DNA from: NCEH01 sp043195135
Lineage (GTDB): Bacteria; Pseudomonadota; Alphaproteobacteria; Rhizobiales; Xanthobacteraceae
Direction: 5' to 3' (one strand)
DNA: 64,000 bases
NCBI RefSeq assembly: GCF_043195135.1
Contig: NZ_JBAFWP010000006.1
Shown piece by piece: positions 7,805-18,738 of this stretch. Numbering within the stretch: the first letter of the stretch is position 1; each line of letters starts with the position of its first letter. A program made the position numbers and the translations under genes. Below the pieces are notes generated by a model. It had not been told where the DNA came from. It worked only from the letters and a program-made list of their open reading frames with translations, and did no database searches.

Positions 7805-8227
7805 TCAGACCAGCCGCTCCGCGGCCTCCTCCTCGCCAGCGATCGCGGTCACCAGTTCCACGATGCGGCGGCGGATCTTGGCGTCGGTGATGCGCATGAA
7901 ATTGCGGGTCAGGACGAGGCCGTCGGATGTCGCAAGGAAATCCGAGACATAGGCTGGCGAGTGCGCTTCTCCGAAACCTTCGGAATCGGTGGTCAGAGAC
8001 GGCGCGCCTTCGAAGAAGAAGGCAACGGGCACGCTGAGCACGAGCGAAATCTGCTGCAATCGGCTCGCACCGATTCGGTTCGTGCCTTTTTCGTACTTCT
8101 GGATCTGCTGAAAGGTGATGCCGAGGCTCTCACCAAGCTTCTCCTGGCTCATCCCAACCATCATGCGTCGCATACGCACGCGGCTACCTACATATTTATC
8201 AATAGGATTTGGCGCCTTCTTGGCCAT
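7805..8227 (-). CDS. Xre-type helix-turn-helix regulator (PhrR-like)
   Basis: A 140-residue cytosolic regulator. Residues 12-70 are a Cro/CI-type helix-turn-helix (SRVRMRRMMVGMSQEKLGESLGIT, then FQQIQKYEKGTNRIGASRL). The rest is a short helical tail likely used for dimerisation. Proteins with this arrangement upstream of metK and downstream of lnt are conserved in Rhizobiales and include PhrR, described as low-pH induced in Sinorhizobium. The target genes are not evident here. Confidence 0.8.
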   Translation of the reverse strand: MAKKAPNPIDKYVGSRVRMRRMMVGMSQEKLGESLGITFQQIQKYEKGTNRIGASRLQQISLVLSVPVAFFFEGAPSLTTDSEGFGEAHSPAYVSDFLATSDGLVLTRNFMRITDAKIRRRIVELVTAIAGEEEAAERLV

Positions 8228-8320
8228 GTTCTCTCCGGCTGGATCGGAAATGTGTCACACTTCGCATCGCGAAGGCTGCCCTGACGCCGCGAAGATACGC
8301 ATACATGGTTAGCGCGTCGA

Positions 8321-9967
8321 TCAACTTTTGCGTGCAGCTTGCATGATCCGCAAGCCTCCGGCACCCAGCCACGCGGACATAAGAATCAAAAGAAATATGG
8401 ATAGGACGATGGAACCACCGACGCGAGAAGCGGGAGGCGGATTCTCCAACGCTTGCGGGAGGTATCCGTCCACTACACCGTGTATGTCCAATCCCAAATC
8501 TGCGACAATACGTCCCAGCGGATCCACAATCGCGGAAATGCCCGTATTTGCTGACCTCACCAAAGGCAAACCCTCCTCGATCGCGCGGATGCGCGCTTGC
8601 AGGAAATGCTGGTGGGGCCCCGGCGTCTCGCCGAACCAGGCATCATTGGTGACGTTGAGCAGGAAGCGCGGGCGCGGACCTTCGGGAATGACGGCCCCGG
8701 GGAAGATGGCCTCGTAACAGATCAGCGGCGCAGCCAGGGGTGCCCCGGGAATATTCAGGGCCTGCAAGGCTTCCCCAGCGGAAAACCCGCCTCGCACCCG
8801 GGTCAGCTGTTCGAGGCCGATGCGCTCCAGGAACGCCTGGAAGGGCAGATATTCGCCGAACGGCACCAGATGCACCTTGTCGACGCTCTGGAGCACGGTG
8901 CCATCCGCCGCGATGACACGGATGGAATTGAAATAGGGCGACACCTGCCCGAGCGGCGGGGCGCCGTAGCGGGCGGCGCCGGTCACCAGAACCAGGTTGC
9001 GCGGCAGGCTTTCGCCGATTCGCCGGGCCGCCCACGGCTCGCGCTCATACAGGAAGGGAAAGGCCGATTCAGGCCAGATCAGCAGGCTCACGTCCGTGAG
9101 TCCCCCGGGATATCGGGCGCTCGGCGTGGCGCTGAGGGCGAGATAATCGTCGAGAATCGCCTCGCGCCGGCCATAGGCAAATTTCTCGTCCTGCTGCAGC
9201 GCAGGTTGCATCAGGCGCAGGTTAACGCCGGGCACGGAGCCAACCTGCGTGTGCGCCAGCCGAAGCGCGCCGGCGCCATACATCGCGCCGAGGGAAAGCC
9301 CCGCGAGGGCGAGAAAGCCCAGATCGCGCCGCCGCGCACCCGCAGAAAACACCAGGACCGGCGCAGCCAACAGCAGGATCGTGAGAAACGTCAGCCCGCC
9401 AATGCCAATGAGCGCCGTGCTCTGCGCCAGGGCGAGATTCTCGGCCAAGGCATAGCCGAACGTGTTCCAGGGAAAGCCGGTGAGCACATGGCCCCGCAGC
9501 CATTCGGCACCCCCGAGGCCGGCGGAAAGCGCACACAGGCGCGCAGCCCCCCGAGACCACAGCAGGCGCGCGGCCAGAAGGCCGAGCGCGGGAAACAGGG
9601 CGAGGCCCGCCGGCAGGCAGACGACCGCCACCGGCAACAGCCAGGCAAAGACATCCGCCTCCACCAGGAATGCGGCGCCGATCCACCACAAGGAGCAGAG
9701 GAAATAGCCGAAGCCGAACCACCAGCCGATGGCCGCCGCGGTGCGCAACGGGCGCCGCGTGCCCTGGCGCGTTCCATCCAGAAGCAGCACCACGACGGGA
9801 AAGCTGATCGCCAGCACCGGCCAAAGACCGAACGGAGCGGTGGACAGGGCGGCAAGCGCCCCTGCGCCAAAAGCCGCCGCGAGGCGGCGCCAGCCCGCAA
9901 GCGCGCTCACCCTGCGGGCGAAGAGACCGAGCGTCAGGGCAAGACGCGTCAGGATCCGGCGTGTCAC
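8321..9967 (-). CDS. lnt: Apolipoprotein N-acyltransferase
   Basis: A 548-residue inner-membrane enzyme that adds the third acyl chain to lipoproteins. The first 240 residues contain about seven hydrophobic segments; the rest is a periplasmic nitrilase-type (CN hydrolase) domain. The catalytic triad can be located in LLIWPESAFPFLYE (Glu), VDKVHLVPFGEYLP (Lys) and APLICYEAIFPG (Cys). A last hydrophobic helix lies near the C-terminus. The start overlaps the corC stop by 4 bases, the usual corC-lnt arrangement. Confidence 0.95.
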   Translation of the reverse strand: MTRRILTRLALTLGLFARRVSALAGWRRLAAAFGAGALAALSTAPFGLWPVLAISFPVVVLLLDGTRQGTRRPLRTAAAIGWWFGFGYFLCSLWWIGAAFLVEADVFAWLLPVAVVCLPAGLALFPALGLLAARLLWSRGAARLCALSAGLGGAEWLRGHVLTGFPWNTFGYALAENLALAQSTALIGIGGLTFLTILLLAAPVLVFSAGARRRDLGFLALAGLSLGAMYGAGALRLAHTQVGSVPGVNLRLMQPALQQDEKFAYGRREAILDDYLALSATPSARYPGGLTDVSLLIWPESAFPFLYEREPWAARRIGESLPRNLVLVTGAARYGAPPLGQVSPYFNSIRVIAADGTVLQSVDKVHLVPFGEYLPFQAFLERIGLEQLTRVRGGFSAGEALQALNIPGAPLAAPLICYEAIFPGAVIPEGPRPRFLLNVTNDAWFGETPGPHQHFLQARIRAIEEGLPLVRSANTGISAIVDPLGRIVADLGLDIHGVVDGYLPQALENPPPASRVGGSIVLSIFLLILMSAWLGAGGLRIMQAARKS

Positions 9968-10953
9968 GCCTGATCGCCGTCCGAAGCCTCTGCCGCGTCG
10001 TTCTCCGCCTGCGCGGGCGGGAGAATCCGCAACATCTTGACCCGGCGCGGATCGGCGTCGAGCACCTCGACGCTATGGCCGCCCGGCAAGGTGATGATCT
10101 CGCCCACGGCCGGAACGCGGGCGGCGATCGTCACGATCAACCCGCCGAGCGTGTCGACTTCCTCCGCCACATGGGCGGGGGCGAAATCCTCGCCCAGCAC
10201 GTTCAGCACATCCTCAAGCGGGGTGCGCGCATCGGTGACGAAGCTGCCGTCGCCCTGGCGCTGGATCAGCGCCGCCTCGTCGTCATGCTCGTCCTCGATC
10301 TCGCCGACAATCTCCTCCACCACGTCCTCGATGGAGACGAGGCCGTCGGTCCCGCCATATTCGTCGATCACCAGGGCAAGATGGGTGCGCGCAGCCTGCA
10401 TGGAGACCAGCAGATCCACCGCCGGCATGGAGGGCGGCACATAAAGCAGGCGCCGCACCAGGCCTGCATCGGTCAGCGACTGGCGCAGATCCACCTTCGA
10501 CAGGTCGATTTCCTTGTCGACGGGATGGTCCTCCGCGCCGTCCGGCAGCGGTCCGGTCATGAATGCCAGCAGGTCGCGGATATGGACCATGCCGACCGGG
10601 TCGTCGAGATCGTCATCGAACACGACCAGGCGGGAATGGGCGGCATTGGCGAAGGCCACCATCAATTCGCCCAGGGACACATCCTTCTGAATCGCCACGA
10701 TCTCGGACCGCGGGACCATGATATCGCCGATGCCGACCTCCTTCAGATGAAGGATGTTGCGCAGCATCTTGCGCTCGGATGGCGAAAACTCGCTCACCTC
10801 CCCGGAGCTTCCGCCTGCCTCCTCAAGCACCTCGACAAGGTCGGTGCGCAAGGAGCCATGGGGTCGGAACGTCCCGAGGAGGGCACGCAATCGATCGATG
10901 AAACTCTGCGGCTCCGCGGAGGCGGGGTCGCTCGACTGGTCGATGTTGGACAT
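9964..10953 (-). CDS. corC: CorC/HlyC family CBS-domain transporter-associated protein
   Basis: A 329-residue protein with two CBS domains (about 85-210, with VPRSEIVAIQKDVSL and LVFDDDLDDPVGMVHIRDLL) and a C-terminal CorC_HlyC domain (about 235-320). It lacks the N-terminal DUF21 membrane domain, so it is the short soluble form. Members have been linked to Mg/Co efflux and are often labelled hemolysin by old homology. It lies between ybeY and lnt, a widely conserved order. Confidence 0.9.
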   Translation of the reverse strand: MSNIDQSSDPASAEPQSFIDRLRALLGTFRPHGSLRTDLVEVLEEAGGSSGEVSEFSPSERKMLRNILHLKEVGIGDIMVPRSEIVAIQKDVSLGELMVAFANAAHSRLVVFDDDLDDPVGMVHIRDLLAFMTGPLPDGAEDHPVDKEIDLSKVDLRQSLTDAGLVRRLLYVPPSMPAVDLLVSMQAARTHLALVIDEYGGTDGLVSIEDVVEEIVGEIEDEHDDEAALIQRQGDGSFVTDARTPLEDVLNVLGEDFAPAHVAEEVDTLGGLIVTIAARVPAVGEIITLPGGHSVEVLDADPRRVKMLRILPPAQAENDAAEASDGDQA

Positions 10954-10974
10954 GGTCTCCCTTTGGGGTCGGCC

Positions 10975-11493
10975 TCAAGTTTCCGCGGGCAACGCATAGG
11001 GGTCGGAGATGCCGAGCCCCTCCAGGATGCCACGCTCCATTTCTTCCATCTCTTCCGCCTCGGCATCGTCCTCATGGTCGAAGCCCAGCAGATGCAATGT
11101 TCCGTGCACGACGAGATGCACCAGATGATCCTGCGGCCGCTTGTCCTCGGCCTGGGCCTCGGCCAGCACGGTCTCCAGCGCCACGATGACATCGCCCAAT
11201 GGCTCCGGCGTGACATCTTCCGGCACTTCGGCGGCGGGGAAGGACAAAACGTTGGTCGCCTTGTCCTTTTCGCGCCACTGTCGGTTGAGCACGCGGATGC
11301 GCGCATCGTCCGTGAGGGTCACGCTCATCTCGGCCGCGCGTGCGAATGCATCGCCGCAGGCCGCGAGCGCCGCCTGGGCGGCGCGTTCCGCGAGCGCAGG
11401 CGCCTCCGGCACGCTTTCCCACCGCGGGTCCTCGACCAGAATGTCGATCGCGAACCGGTCGGGCGCGGGTGCGGTGGGTGCGGCGCGCGTCAT
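10975..11493 (-). CDS. ybeY: Endoribonuclease YbeY (rRNA maturation factor)
   Basis: A 172-residue single-strand-specific RNase acting in 16S rRNA 3' maturation and ribosome quality control. The zinc motif HxxxHxxxxxH is seen as HGTLHLLGFDH, preceded by the conserved VLNRQWREKDKATNVLSFP. Start is ATG 11493, one base before the phoH stop codon (11497-11495); the open frame continues upstream into phoH but is not coding there. Proline-rich residues 4-11 are not conserved. Confidence 0.94.
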   Translation of the reverse strand: MTRAAPTAPAPDRFAIDILVEDPRWESVPEAPALAERAAQAALAACGDAFARAAEMSVTLTDDARIRVLNRQWREKDKATNVLSFPAAEVPEDVTPEPLGDVIVALETVLAEAQAEDKRPQDHLVHLVVHGTLHLLGFDHEDDAEAEEMEEMERGILEGLGISDPYALPAET

Positions 11494-11494
11494 G

Positions 11495-12577
11495 TCAGCC
11501 CGCCTTGGCGGCAAGGCGGGCCGCCTCGTGGGCCTCGTAGGCGGTGACGATGCGGCCCACCAGTTCGTGGCGCACCACGTCCGCCGCCTTGAACTGGGTG
11601 ATGCCCACGCCCTCGATCCCGTCCAGCAGCCGCACCGCTTCCGCAAGGCCGGAGGTCTGGCCCATGGGCAGGTCGGTCTGGCTGGCATCGCCGGTGACGA
11701 TCATGCGCGAGTTCTCGCCCAGGCGGGTGAGGAACATCTTCATCTGCATGGAGGTGGCATTCTGCGCCTCGTCCAGGATCACCGCCGCGTTGGAGAGCGT
11801 GCGGCCGCGCATGAAGGCCAGCGGCGCGATCTCGATCTCCCCGGTCTGCAAGGCCCGCTCGACGAAGGCGCGGTCCATGAGATCATAAAGCGCGTCATAG
11901 ATCGGCCGCAGATAGGGATCGACCTTTTCCTTCATGTCGCCGGGCAAGAATCCGAGCCGCTCGCCCGCCTCCACCGCCGGGCGGGACAGGATGATGCGAT
12001 CCACCATGCGCCGTTCCAGCAGGTGAACGGCATAGGCGACGGCGATCCAGGTCTTGCCGGTTCCGGCCGGGCCGGTGCCGAAATTCAGGGTGTTGCGCTT
12101 CAGGGCGCGGATATAGGCATCCTGCGCCGCCGTGCGCGCCCGCACCGGGCGCCGGCGCAGCTGGATCTCGTCGAAGGCCTGGCCTTCGGCCGGGTCGAAA
12201 TCGAACAACGAACCCTGCGCCACCGCTTCGCGGATTGCGCCTTCAACGTCCCCGACGCTGATCTCCCGGCCGCGCTTGAGGCTCTCGTAGAGATGCTCCA
12301 GCACCTTGCGGGCCTGCTCGCAGCCTTCGCGCCCGCCTTCCAGGCTGACGTGATTGCCGCGCGAATCCGCCTTGACCCCGAGCTTGCGCTCGATCAGGGC
12401 GAGGTTGCGTCCGTAATGGCCGAACAGCAGCGTCGCAAGGCGATTGTCGTCGAAGGCAAGAACCACCTGAGCCGGGGTGTCGTCGCCGTTTATGGCCCAG
12501 GGATCGCTGATGGCCGCCCGTGCGGGGGCCTGCACCGAAGGAGAAGGACGGTCTTTATCGGCGCCGGACTTTCGCAA
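11495..12577 (-). CDS. PhoH family ATPase
   Basis: A 360-residue PhoH-like protein with Walker A GPAGTGKT (169-176) and Walker B AVILDEAQNAT. The N-terminal 120 residues contain the KH-like RNA-binding region seen in this subfamily (FGHYGRNLALIERKLGV). The start is TTG at 12577, with GGAGG seven bases in front; the frame stays open far upstream inside miaB, but that part is antisense-like shadow sequence. It is followed by ybeY with almost no gap. PhoH-YbeY neighbours probably act together on RNA, but the biochemical role is not settled. Confidence 0.93.
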   Translation of the reverse strand: MRKSGADKDRPSPSVQAPARAAISDPWAINGDDTPAQVVLAFDDNRLATLLFGHYGRNLALIERKLGVKADSRGNHVSLEGGREGCEQARKVLEHLYESLKRGREISVGDVEGAIREAVAQGSLFDFDPAEGQAFDEIQLRRRPVRARTAAQDAYIRALKRNTLNFGTGPAGTGKTWIAVAYAVHLLERRMVDRIILSRPAVEAGERLGFLPGDMKEKVDPYLRPIYDALYDLMDRAFVERALQTGEIEIAPLAFMRGRTLSNAAVILDEAQNATSMQMKMFLTRLGENSRMIVTGDASQTDLPMGQTSGLAEAVRLLDGIEGVGITQFKAADVVRHELVGRIVTAYEAHEAARLAAKAG

Positions 12578-12579
12578 GC

Positions 12580-13998
<1,419 letters not shown>

Positions 13999-14088
13999 GG
14001 GCGCGACGCTCCCGTGACGCCCGCGCAGTCCGCCCCCGATTGAAAACCTGGAACGTTTGTCTTACCGGCAAATTGGCGTTTTGGGAAC

Positions 14089-15057
14089 TCAGGCCGCGGG
14101 TGCGCGGCCCATCAAACTCGTCTCGCTGAGCCGGCGCACGGCCTCTTCGCTCGTCCGGGTCACGGCCTTGCGATCCGCCGCGCCGTCGAGCGCCTCGGGC
14201 TCACCGAACGTGACCTCCACGTCAATGGCGCCCTGCCGCAGCACTTCCAGCAGGTGGGGCGCCAGATCCATGTCGCCGAACCAGGCGGCGATTCCGCGAT
14301 GGGAGCGGCCCATGGGGATGCCTTGGATCTTCACATAGGCGACGCACAGGGGCTGGACCAGCACCTGGCCGTTGGCCTTAAAGGTCTCGCGCACCGCCCC
14401 CACCAACGCCGAGCGGAAGGGCAGGATGCGGTTGCCGTCGCTCGAGGTGCCCTCCGCGAACAGCACCACCGGATCGCCCTCCGACAGGCGCGCGGCGATG
14501 GCGGCATTCACCTCTCCGGTGGCATGGCGGCGCTGGCGATCGACGAAGATGGTGCGCTGGAAGGCCGCCAGCAGGCCGATCAGCGGCCAGCGCGATACCT
14601 CGCTCTTGGCCACGAACACCAGCGGCGTCAGCGATCCGAGCACACAGATGTCGAGCCAGGACACATGGTTGGACAGCAGCAGCAACGGCCGCCCGGCGGC
14701 CGGCGCGCCCCGCACATGCCGGCGCACGCCGATCAGGAACAGGACGATGCGGTGATACAGCAGCGGAATGGTGCGCCGGCTGGGCAGGTGCAACTTCAGC
14801 GAAACCCATTGCAAGGGAATGCCGATCGCCGTGACGAGCCCCACAAGCGTGAGGATGACGCCCACCCGCACGGTATCGAAAGCGCCGCCGAGGCGGGGCT
14901 GGTCCGGCCCGAGGTCGGGCATGGGCTCGGCATCGAAGCTGGAACGCGGCATCGGCTCCGCCGAATGGCCGAAGAAGGAGCGATGCTTGCGCGGGCGCTT
15001 CGTGCGCCCGCCCGCCAGCTCGTCGAAAATATTGACCTCGTCGCGGGGGGCGCTCAC
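14089..15057 (-). CDS. 1-acyl-sn-glycerol-3-phosphate acyltransferase (PlsC family)
   Basis: A 322-residue membrane-associated acyltransferase. A hydrophobic segment at about 65-85 precedes the PlsC domain, with the catalytic HxxxxD box in LLLSNHVSWLDICVLG and the acceptor-binding FAEGTSSDGNRILPF. It would transfer an acyl chain to lysophosphatidate in phospholipid synthesis, though related enzymes act on other lyso-lipids such as ornithine lipid. The 60-residue N-terminal extension is hydrophilic. It overlaps fur by 4 bases. Confidence 0.88.
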   Translation of the reverse strand: MSAPRDEVNIFDELAGGRTKRPRKHRSFFGHSAEPMPRSSFDAEPMPDLGPDQPRLGGAFDTVRVGVILTLVGLVTAIGIPLQWVSLKLHLPSRRTIPLLYHRIVLFLIGVRRHVRGAPAAGRPLLLLSNHVSWLDICVLGSLTPLVFVAKSEVSRWPLIGLLAAFQRTIFVDRQRRHATGEVNAAIAARLSEGDPVVLFAEGTSSDGNRILPFRSALVGAVRETFKANGQVLVQPLCVAYVKIQGIPMGRSHRGIAAWFGDMDLAPHLLEVLRQGAIDVEVTFGEPEALDGAADRKAVTRTSEEAVRRLSETSLMGRAPAA

Positions 15058-15482
15058 GAGGGGTCCTCGTCCAGCGGCAGGACATGCAGCTCAAGGCGGT
15101 GCCCGACGAGGCGATAGCCGAGCCGGCGCGCGATCTCTTCCTGGAGCCGCTCGATCTCCTCGGAGCGGAACTCGATCACCTTGCCGCTGCGCAAATCGAT
15201 GAGATGGTCGTGGTGTTCCTCGGGCACCGGCTCATAGCGGGCGCGGCCGTCGCCGAACTCATGGCGCTCGATGATGCCGGCATCCTCGAACATCTTCACC
15301 GTGCGATAGACCGTGGAAATCGAGATATTGTCGTCGATGGCGCTGGCGCGGCGATACAATTCCTCGACGTCGGGATGGTCCTCGGCGGCCGTGAGCACGC
15401 GCGCGATCACCCGCCGCTGGTCGGTCATGCGCATGCCCTTGGCGGCGCAGGCGTGCTCGATGGCACTGATGATGTCGCTCAA
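15054..15482 (-). CDS. Fur-family metalloregulator (Fur/Mur type)
   Basis: A 142-residue winged-helix repressor. The DNA-binding domain is residues 1-85 (RMTDQRRVIARVL, STVYRTVKMFEDAGIIERHEF) and the metal/dimer domain follows with HHDHLIDL (90-97). Rhizobial members of this close type sense manganese (Mur) rather than iron, which cannot be decided here; it is not Irr, which lacks this histidine pattern. I chose TTG 15482, the start giving the usual family length, with a GTGAGG element before it; an upstream TTG at 15554 would add 24 unconserved residues. Confidence 0.9.
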   Translation of the reverse strand: MSDIISAIEHACAAKGMRMTDQRRVIARVLTAAEDHPDVEELYRRASAIDDNISISTVYRTVKMFEDAGIIERHEFGDGRARYEPVPEEHHDHLIDLRSGKVIEFRSEEIERLQEEIARRLGYRLVGHRLELHVLPLDEDPS

Positions 15483-15561
15483 GAGCCAATCCTCACTCAA
15501 ATCGCCGCTCTTATCGCCGCCCGCGCCTGTCCCCGCAAGGCATGCGCCGTGCAACCTTGGG

Positions 15562-16038
15562 TCACAGATCCCGGCGCATCACCAGGGCATCCGTACCGCC
15601 GGCATAATAGCCCTTGCGGCGGCCGCTCTCCACATAGCCGAGGGCACGATAGAGTCGCAACGCGGGCTGGTTGCTGTCCTCCACCTCCAGATGGGAGACC
15701 GTCACCCCCTCGCAGACCAGCCGCCTCAGGTGATGATCCAGCAGCAGCGCGCCATATCCCTTGCCGCGTGCCGACGGCAGCACGGCCAGGGAGAGAATCT
15801 CCGCTTCCGGCACCACCACGTGGGACAGGACGAAGCCGATGGGCGGTGTTTTTGGCGTCGCGCACAGGAGATGACCGCGCGCCGCGCGCTCGCTCAGCAG
15901 GCGCTCGAACTCGTCGATGCCCCAGCCGCGATGAAAGGAGGCGGCATGGATGCGCGCCAGATGCTCGCTGTCCCGTCCTTCCGCCGCGCGGATATAGGGC
16001 GGGCGCGGGCGCGCGGAGAACAGGCCCAGCAGGTTCAC
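15562..16038 (-). CDS. rimI: GNAT acetyltransferase, RimI type
   Basis: A 158-residue GNAT-fold enzyme related to the ribosomal protein S18 N-terminal alanine acetyltransferase. It has the acetyl-CoA loop LPSARGKGYGALLLDHHLR and the C-terminal NQPALRLYRALGYVESGRRKGYY typical of RimI. It overlaps tsaB by 4 bases, matching the widespread tsaB-rimI pairing. The exact protein substrate is inferred from this context. Confidence 0.9.
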   Translation of the reverse strand: MNLLGLFSARPRPPYIRAAEGRDSEHLARIHAASFHRGWGIDEFERLLSERAARGHLLCATPKTPPIGFVLSHVVVPEAEILSLAVLPSARGKGYGALLLDHHLRRLVCEGVTVSHLEVEDSNQPALRLYRALGYVESGRRKGYYAGGTDALVMRRDL

Positions 16039-16718
16039 CGGCGTGCGATCCGCGCCCCGTCCTGGGGCTTCGCGTCGGGGGCGCGCAGATAGAGCGGGCG
16101 CGGCTCAGCCCGTGCCGGGTCGGCCACGGCGCCGAGCCGCGCCACCCAGGCCACGTCGGGCGCCGGCTGGACATCGACGCTGAACGGCAGCGTCTCGCCC
16201 GGCGGCCACGCCTCCGCCACCAACGCCGCGCCCGAGCCGACGAGGCGAATGGCGCCGATGGCGGCGGAGCGCGCCGCATCCTTCGCCGCCATGATGCGGG
16301 GGGCGATCAGCGTGCGCCCGCCGGCCCCGAACATCTGCAGGAACACATGGCCGTGGCGCGCGTCGATCGCACTCACCACCGGCAGGGTATCGTCCATGGC
16401 CAGGAACGGCGCGGCGAGGGCCGCCAGCGTCGTGACCCCCACCACCGGACGGCGCGCCGTGAGGCCGAAGCCGCGCGCCGCCGACAGGCCCACCCGCAGC
16501 CCCGTGAAGCTGCCCGGACCGACGGTGACGGCGATGCGGCTGAGGGCGGGAAATTCCAGCCCCGCATCCGCCATCACCTGCTCGACGATGGGAATCAGCG
16601 CTTCGGCGTGTCCGCGCTCCATGAGCAGCGAATCGCCCGCGACGATGGAGTCGCTTTCCGCGTCCAGCACGGCCACCGAACAGGCGGTCAGCGCGGTATC
16701 TATGGCAAGAACTAGCAT
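16035..16718 (-). CDS. tsaB: tRNA threonylcarbamoyladenosine synthesis protein TsaB
   Basis: A 227-residue actin-like ATPase-fold protein that partners TsaD and TsaE in making t6A37 of tRNA. Characteristic segments are MLVLAIDTALTACSVAV at the start, the HAEALIPIVEQVM helix and VGPGSFTGLRVGLSAARG. The start is ATG 16718; the frame extends 31 codons further upstream with no conservation. It opens the tsaB-rimI pair and is separated by 109 bases from the Nfu gene. Confidence 0.93.
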   Translation of the reverse strand: MLVLAIDTALTACSVAVLDAESDSIVAGDSLLMERGHAEALIPIVEQVMADAGLEFPALSRIAVTVGPGSFTGLRVGLSAARGFGLTARRPVVGVTTLAALAAPFLAMDDTLPVVSAIDARHGHVFLQMFGAGGRTLIAPRIMAAKDAARSAAIGAIRLVGSGAALVAEAWPPGETLPFSVDVQPAPDVAWVARLGAVADPARAEPRPLYLRAPDAKPQDGARIARR

Positions 16719-16827
16719 GATGAATGTGGACGCCCGAATCCCGCGCCCACAATCCATCGAAAACGCATCTGACGGAAGGGGATAGTGCCAAATCCCCGGT
16801 GCGCACCGCAAATCAGCGGGGCACAGC

Positions 16828-17388
16828 TCAGACCGGACGCACCTCGACCACCTCGGGCACGAAGTGCCGCAGCAGGTTCTCGATGCCGTTCTTCAGCGTC
16901 GCGGTGGAGGACGGGCAGCCGGAGCATGAGCCCTTCATATTCAGGAAGACGACGCCTTCCTTGAAGCCGCGGAAGGTGATGTCGCCACCGTCATTGGCCA
17001 CCGCCGGCCGCACGCGGGTCTCGATCAGCTCCTTGATGGTCGCGACCGTGTCGGTATCGGCCTCGGCGAAGAATTCCTCGGCATCGTCGCCGTCCGCCGC
17101 CGCACCTTCGGCGAGCACCGGCGCGCCGGACATGAAATGCTCCATGATGGCGCCGAGGATCGCGGGCTTCAGATGCGCCCAGTCCCCGCCGGTCTTGGTG
17201 ACGGTGATGAAATCAGAGCCGAGAAACACGCCGCCGACCCCGTCCACGTCGAACAGGCGCTGGGCGAGCGGGGAACGGTCCGCCTCGCCAGAGGTCTTCA
17301 GATCAAGCGTGCCCTCGCCGAGCACGTCGCGGCCGGGCAGGAACTTCAGCGTCGCCGGATTGGGCGTCGGCTCCGTCTGGATGAACAT
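16828..17388 (-). CDS. Nfu-type iron-sulfur cluster scaffold protein
   Basis: A 186-residue protein with an N-terminal Nfu domain (MFIQTEPTPNPATLKFLPG, residues 1-90) and a C-terminal NifU-like domain (about 110-182) with the cluster-binding CxxC in GSCSGCPSS. It carries Fe-S clusters to target apoproteins in the cytosol, like mitochondrial NFU1. Start ATG 17388 fits the conserved N-terminus exactly; an in-frame ATG three codons upstream is less likely. Confidence 0.94.
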   Translation of the reverse strand: MFIQTEPTPNPATLKFLPGRDVLGEGTLDLKTSGEADRSPLAQRLFDVDGVGGVFLGSDFITVTKTGGDWAHLKPAILGAIMEHFMSGAPVLAEGAAADGDDAEEFFAEADTDTVATIKELIETRVRPAVANDGGDITFRGFKEGVVFLNMKGSCSGCPSSTATLKNGIENLLRHFVPEVVEVRPV

Positions 17389-17663
17389 GGTTCGCATCCT
17401 CGCGCGAAAGGGAGGCGGCCTGCGCCGCGTATATGGAGCTAAAGATAAGGTGCCGGGCGGCAAACGGAAAGGGCCGTGCCAGATCGGCACAGAGCGCGCA
17501 AACGGACGAACGCGAGGGGAACAAAGCAGGAGCGAATCGCTGGCCGGCGGCTGATGCCGTTTTGTTCGCGCGCCGGCGGGCATGACCTTGCGAGAGATGG
17601 GCGCGCTTCCCATCCTAAGAGGCGTATCATCGGCGGCGCCATAGCCGCCTCTTGGAGGAGACA

Positions 17664-18632
17664 ATGAACTATCTGAAGACGGCGATCCTGCTGGCGGGCC
17701 TCACCGCTCTGTTCATGGCCGTCGGCTTCGCCCTCGGGGGCACCAGCGGCATGTTCATCGCGTTCCTGGTCGCGGCGGCCATGAACGTGTTCAGCTATTG
17801 GAATTCGGACAAGATGGTCCTGCGCATGTACGGCGCGCGGGAAGTGGACGATCGCACCGCGCCGGAACTCGTCTCCATGGTGCGGGAGCTGGCGGCGCGG
17901 GCGCAATTGCCCATGCCCAAGGTCTATATCATGGACAACCCCCAGCCGAACGCCTTCGCCACAGGGCGCAATCCACAGAATGCCGCGGTCGCCGCCACCA
18001 CCGGCCTGTTGCAGATGCTCACCCGCGAGGAAGTCGCCGGCGTGATGGCGCACGAGCTGGCGCACGTGAAGCATCACGACACGCTGACCATGACGATCAC
18101 CGCCACTTTCGCCGGCGCCATCTCCATGCTCGCGAACTTCGGCCTGTTCTTCGGCGGCGGGAACCGGGAGAACAATGCGCCGTTCGGCATGGTCGGCACC
18201 ATTCTCATGGCGATCCTTGCTCCCATCGCCGCCATGGTGGTGCAGATGGCGATCTCGCGGTCGCGCGAATATGTGGCGGACCGGACCGGCGCGGAAATCT
18301 GCGGCCATCCCATGGCGCTCGCCGCCGCGCTCGCCAAGATCTCCGGCGCCGCGCACCACATCCCGAATTATGAGGCGGAGGGCCACCCCGCCACCGCGCA
18401 CATGTTCATCATCAATCCCTTGTCGGGCGAGCGGATGGACAATCTGTTCTCCACCCACCCGGCCACCGAGAACCGCATCGCCGCCCTGCGCCAGCTTGCC
18501 CAGGAGATGGGCGCGCGCGGCTTCGCCAGCGCGCCCGTCGCCGCGCCTTCCGGGCCCGCGTCCCGTGGACCCGTGCCCCGCGGCCCGTGGGGCGGATCGG
18601 GCAGCGCGCAGCGGCGCGGACCCTGGGGCTGA
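17664..18632 (+). CDS. htpX: M48 family zinc metalloprotease HtpX
   Basis: A 322-residue inner-membrane protease. Two hydrophobic helices occupy residues 6-45, followed by the cytosolic catalytic domain with HELAH (130-134) and further membrane helices around 150-200, and the conserved SRSREYVADRTGAEI carrying the third zinc ligand. The tail is Pro/Gly/Arg-rich. GGAGGAG lies just before ATG 17664. HtpX degrades misfolded membrane proteins together with FtsH. Confidence 0.95.
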   Translation: MNYLKTAILLAGLTALFMAVGFALGGTSGMFIAFLVAAAMNVFSYWNSDKMVLRMYGAREVDDRTAPELVSMVRELAARAQLPMPKVYIMDNPQPNAFATGRNPQNAAVAATTGLLQMLTREEVAGVMAHELAHVKHHDTLTMTITATFAGAISMLANFGLFFGGGNRENNAPFGMVGTILMAILAPIAAMVVQMAISRSREYVADRTGAEICGHPMALAAALAKISGAAHHIPNYEAEGHPATAHMFIINPLSGERMDNLFSTHPATENRIAALRQLAQEMGARGFASAPVAAPSGPASRGPVPRGPWGGSGSAQRRGPWG

Positions 18633-18738
18633 TGGGACCGGGCGGAAAACGGGCGGATCAGGCGGAATTGACGGCGCGAAGGTTCAGAAACCAGTGGCTA
18701 TGGTTGCCAAGCGCCCCGCATGGCTCTAGGTGCGCGCA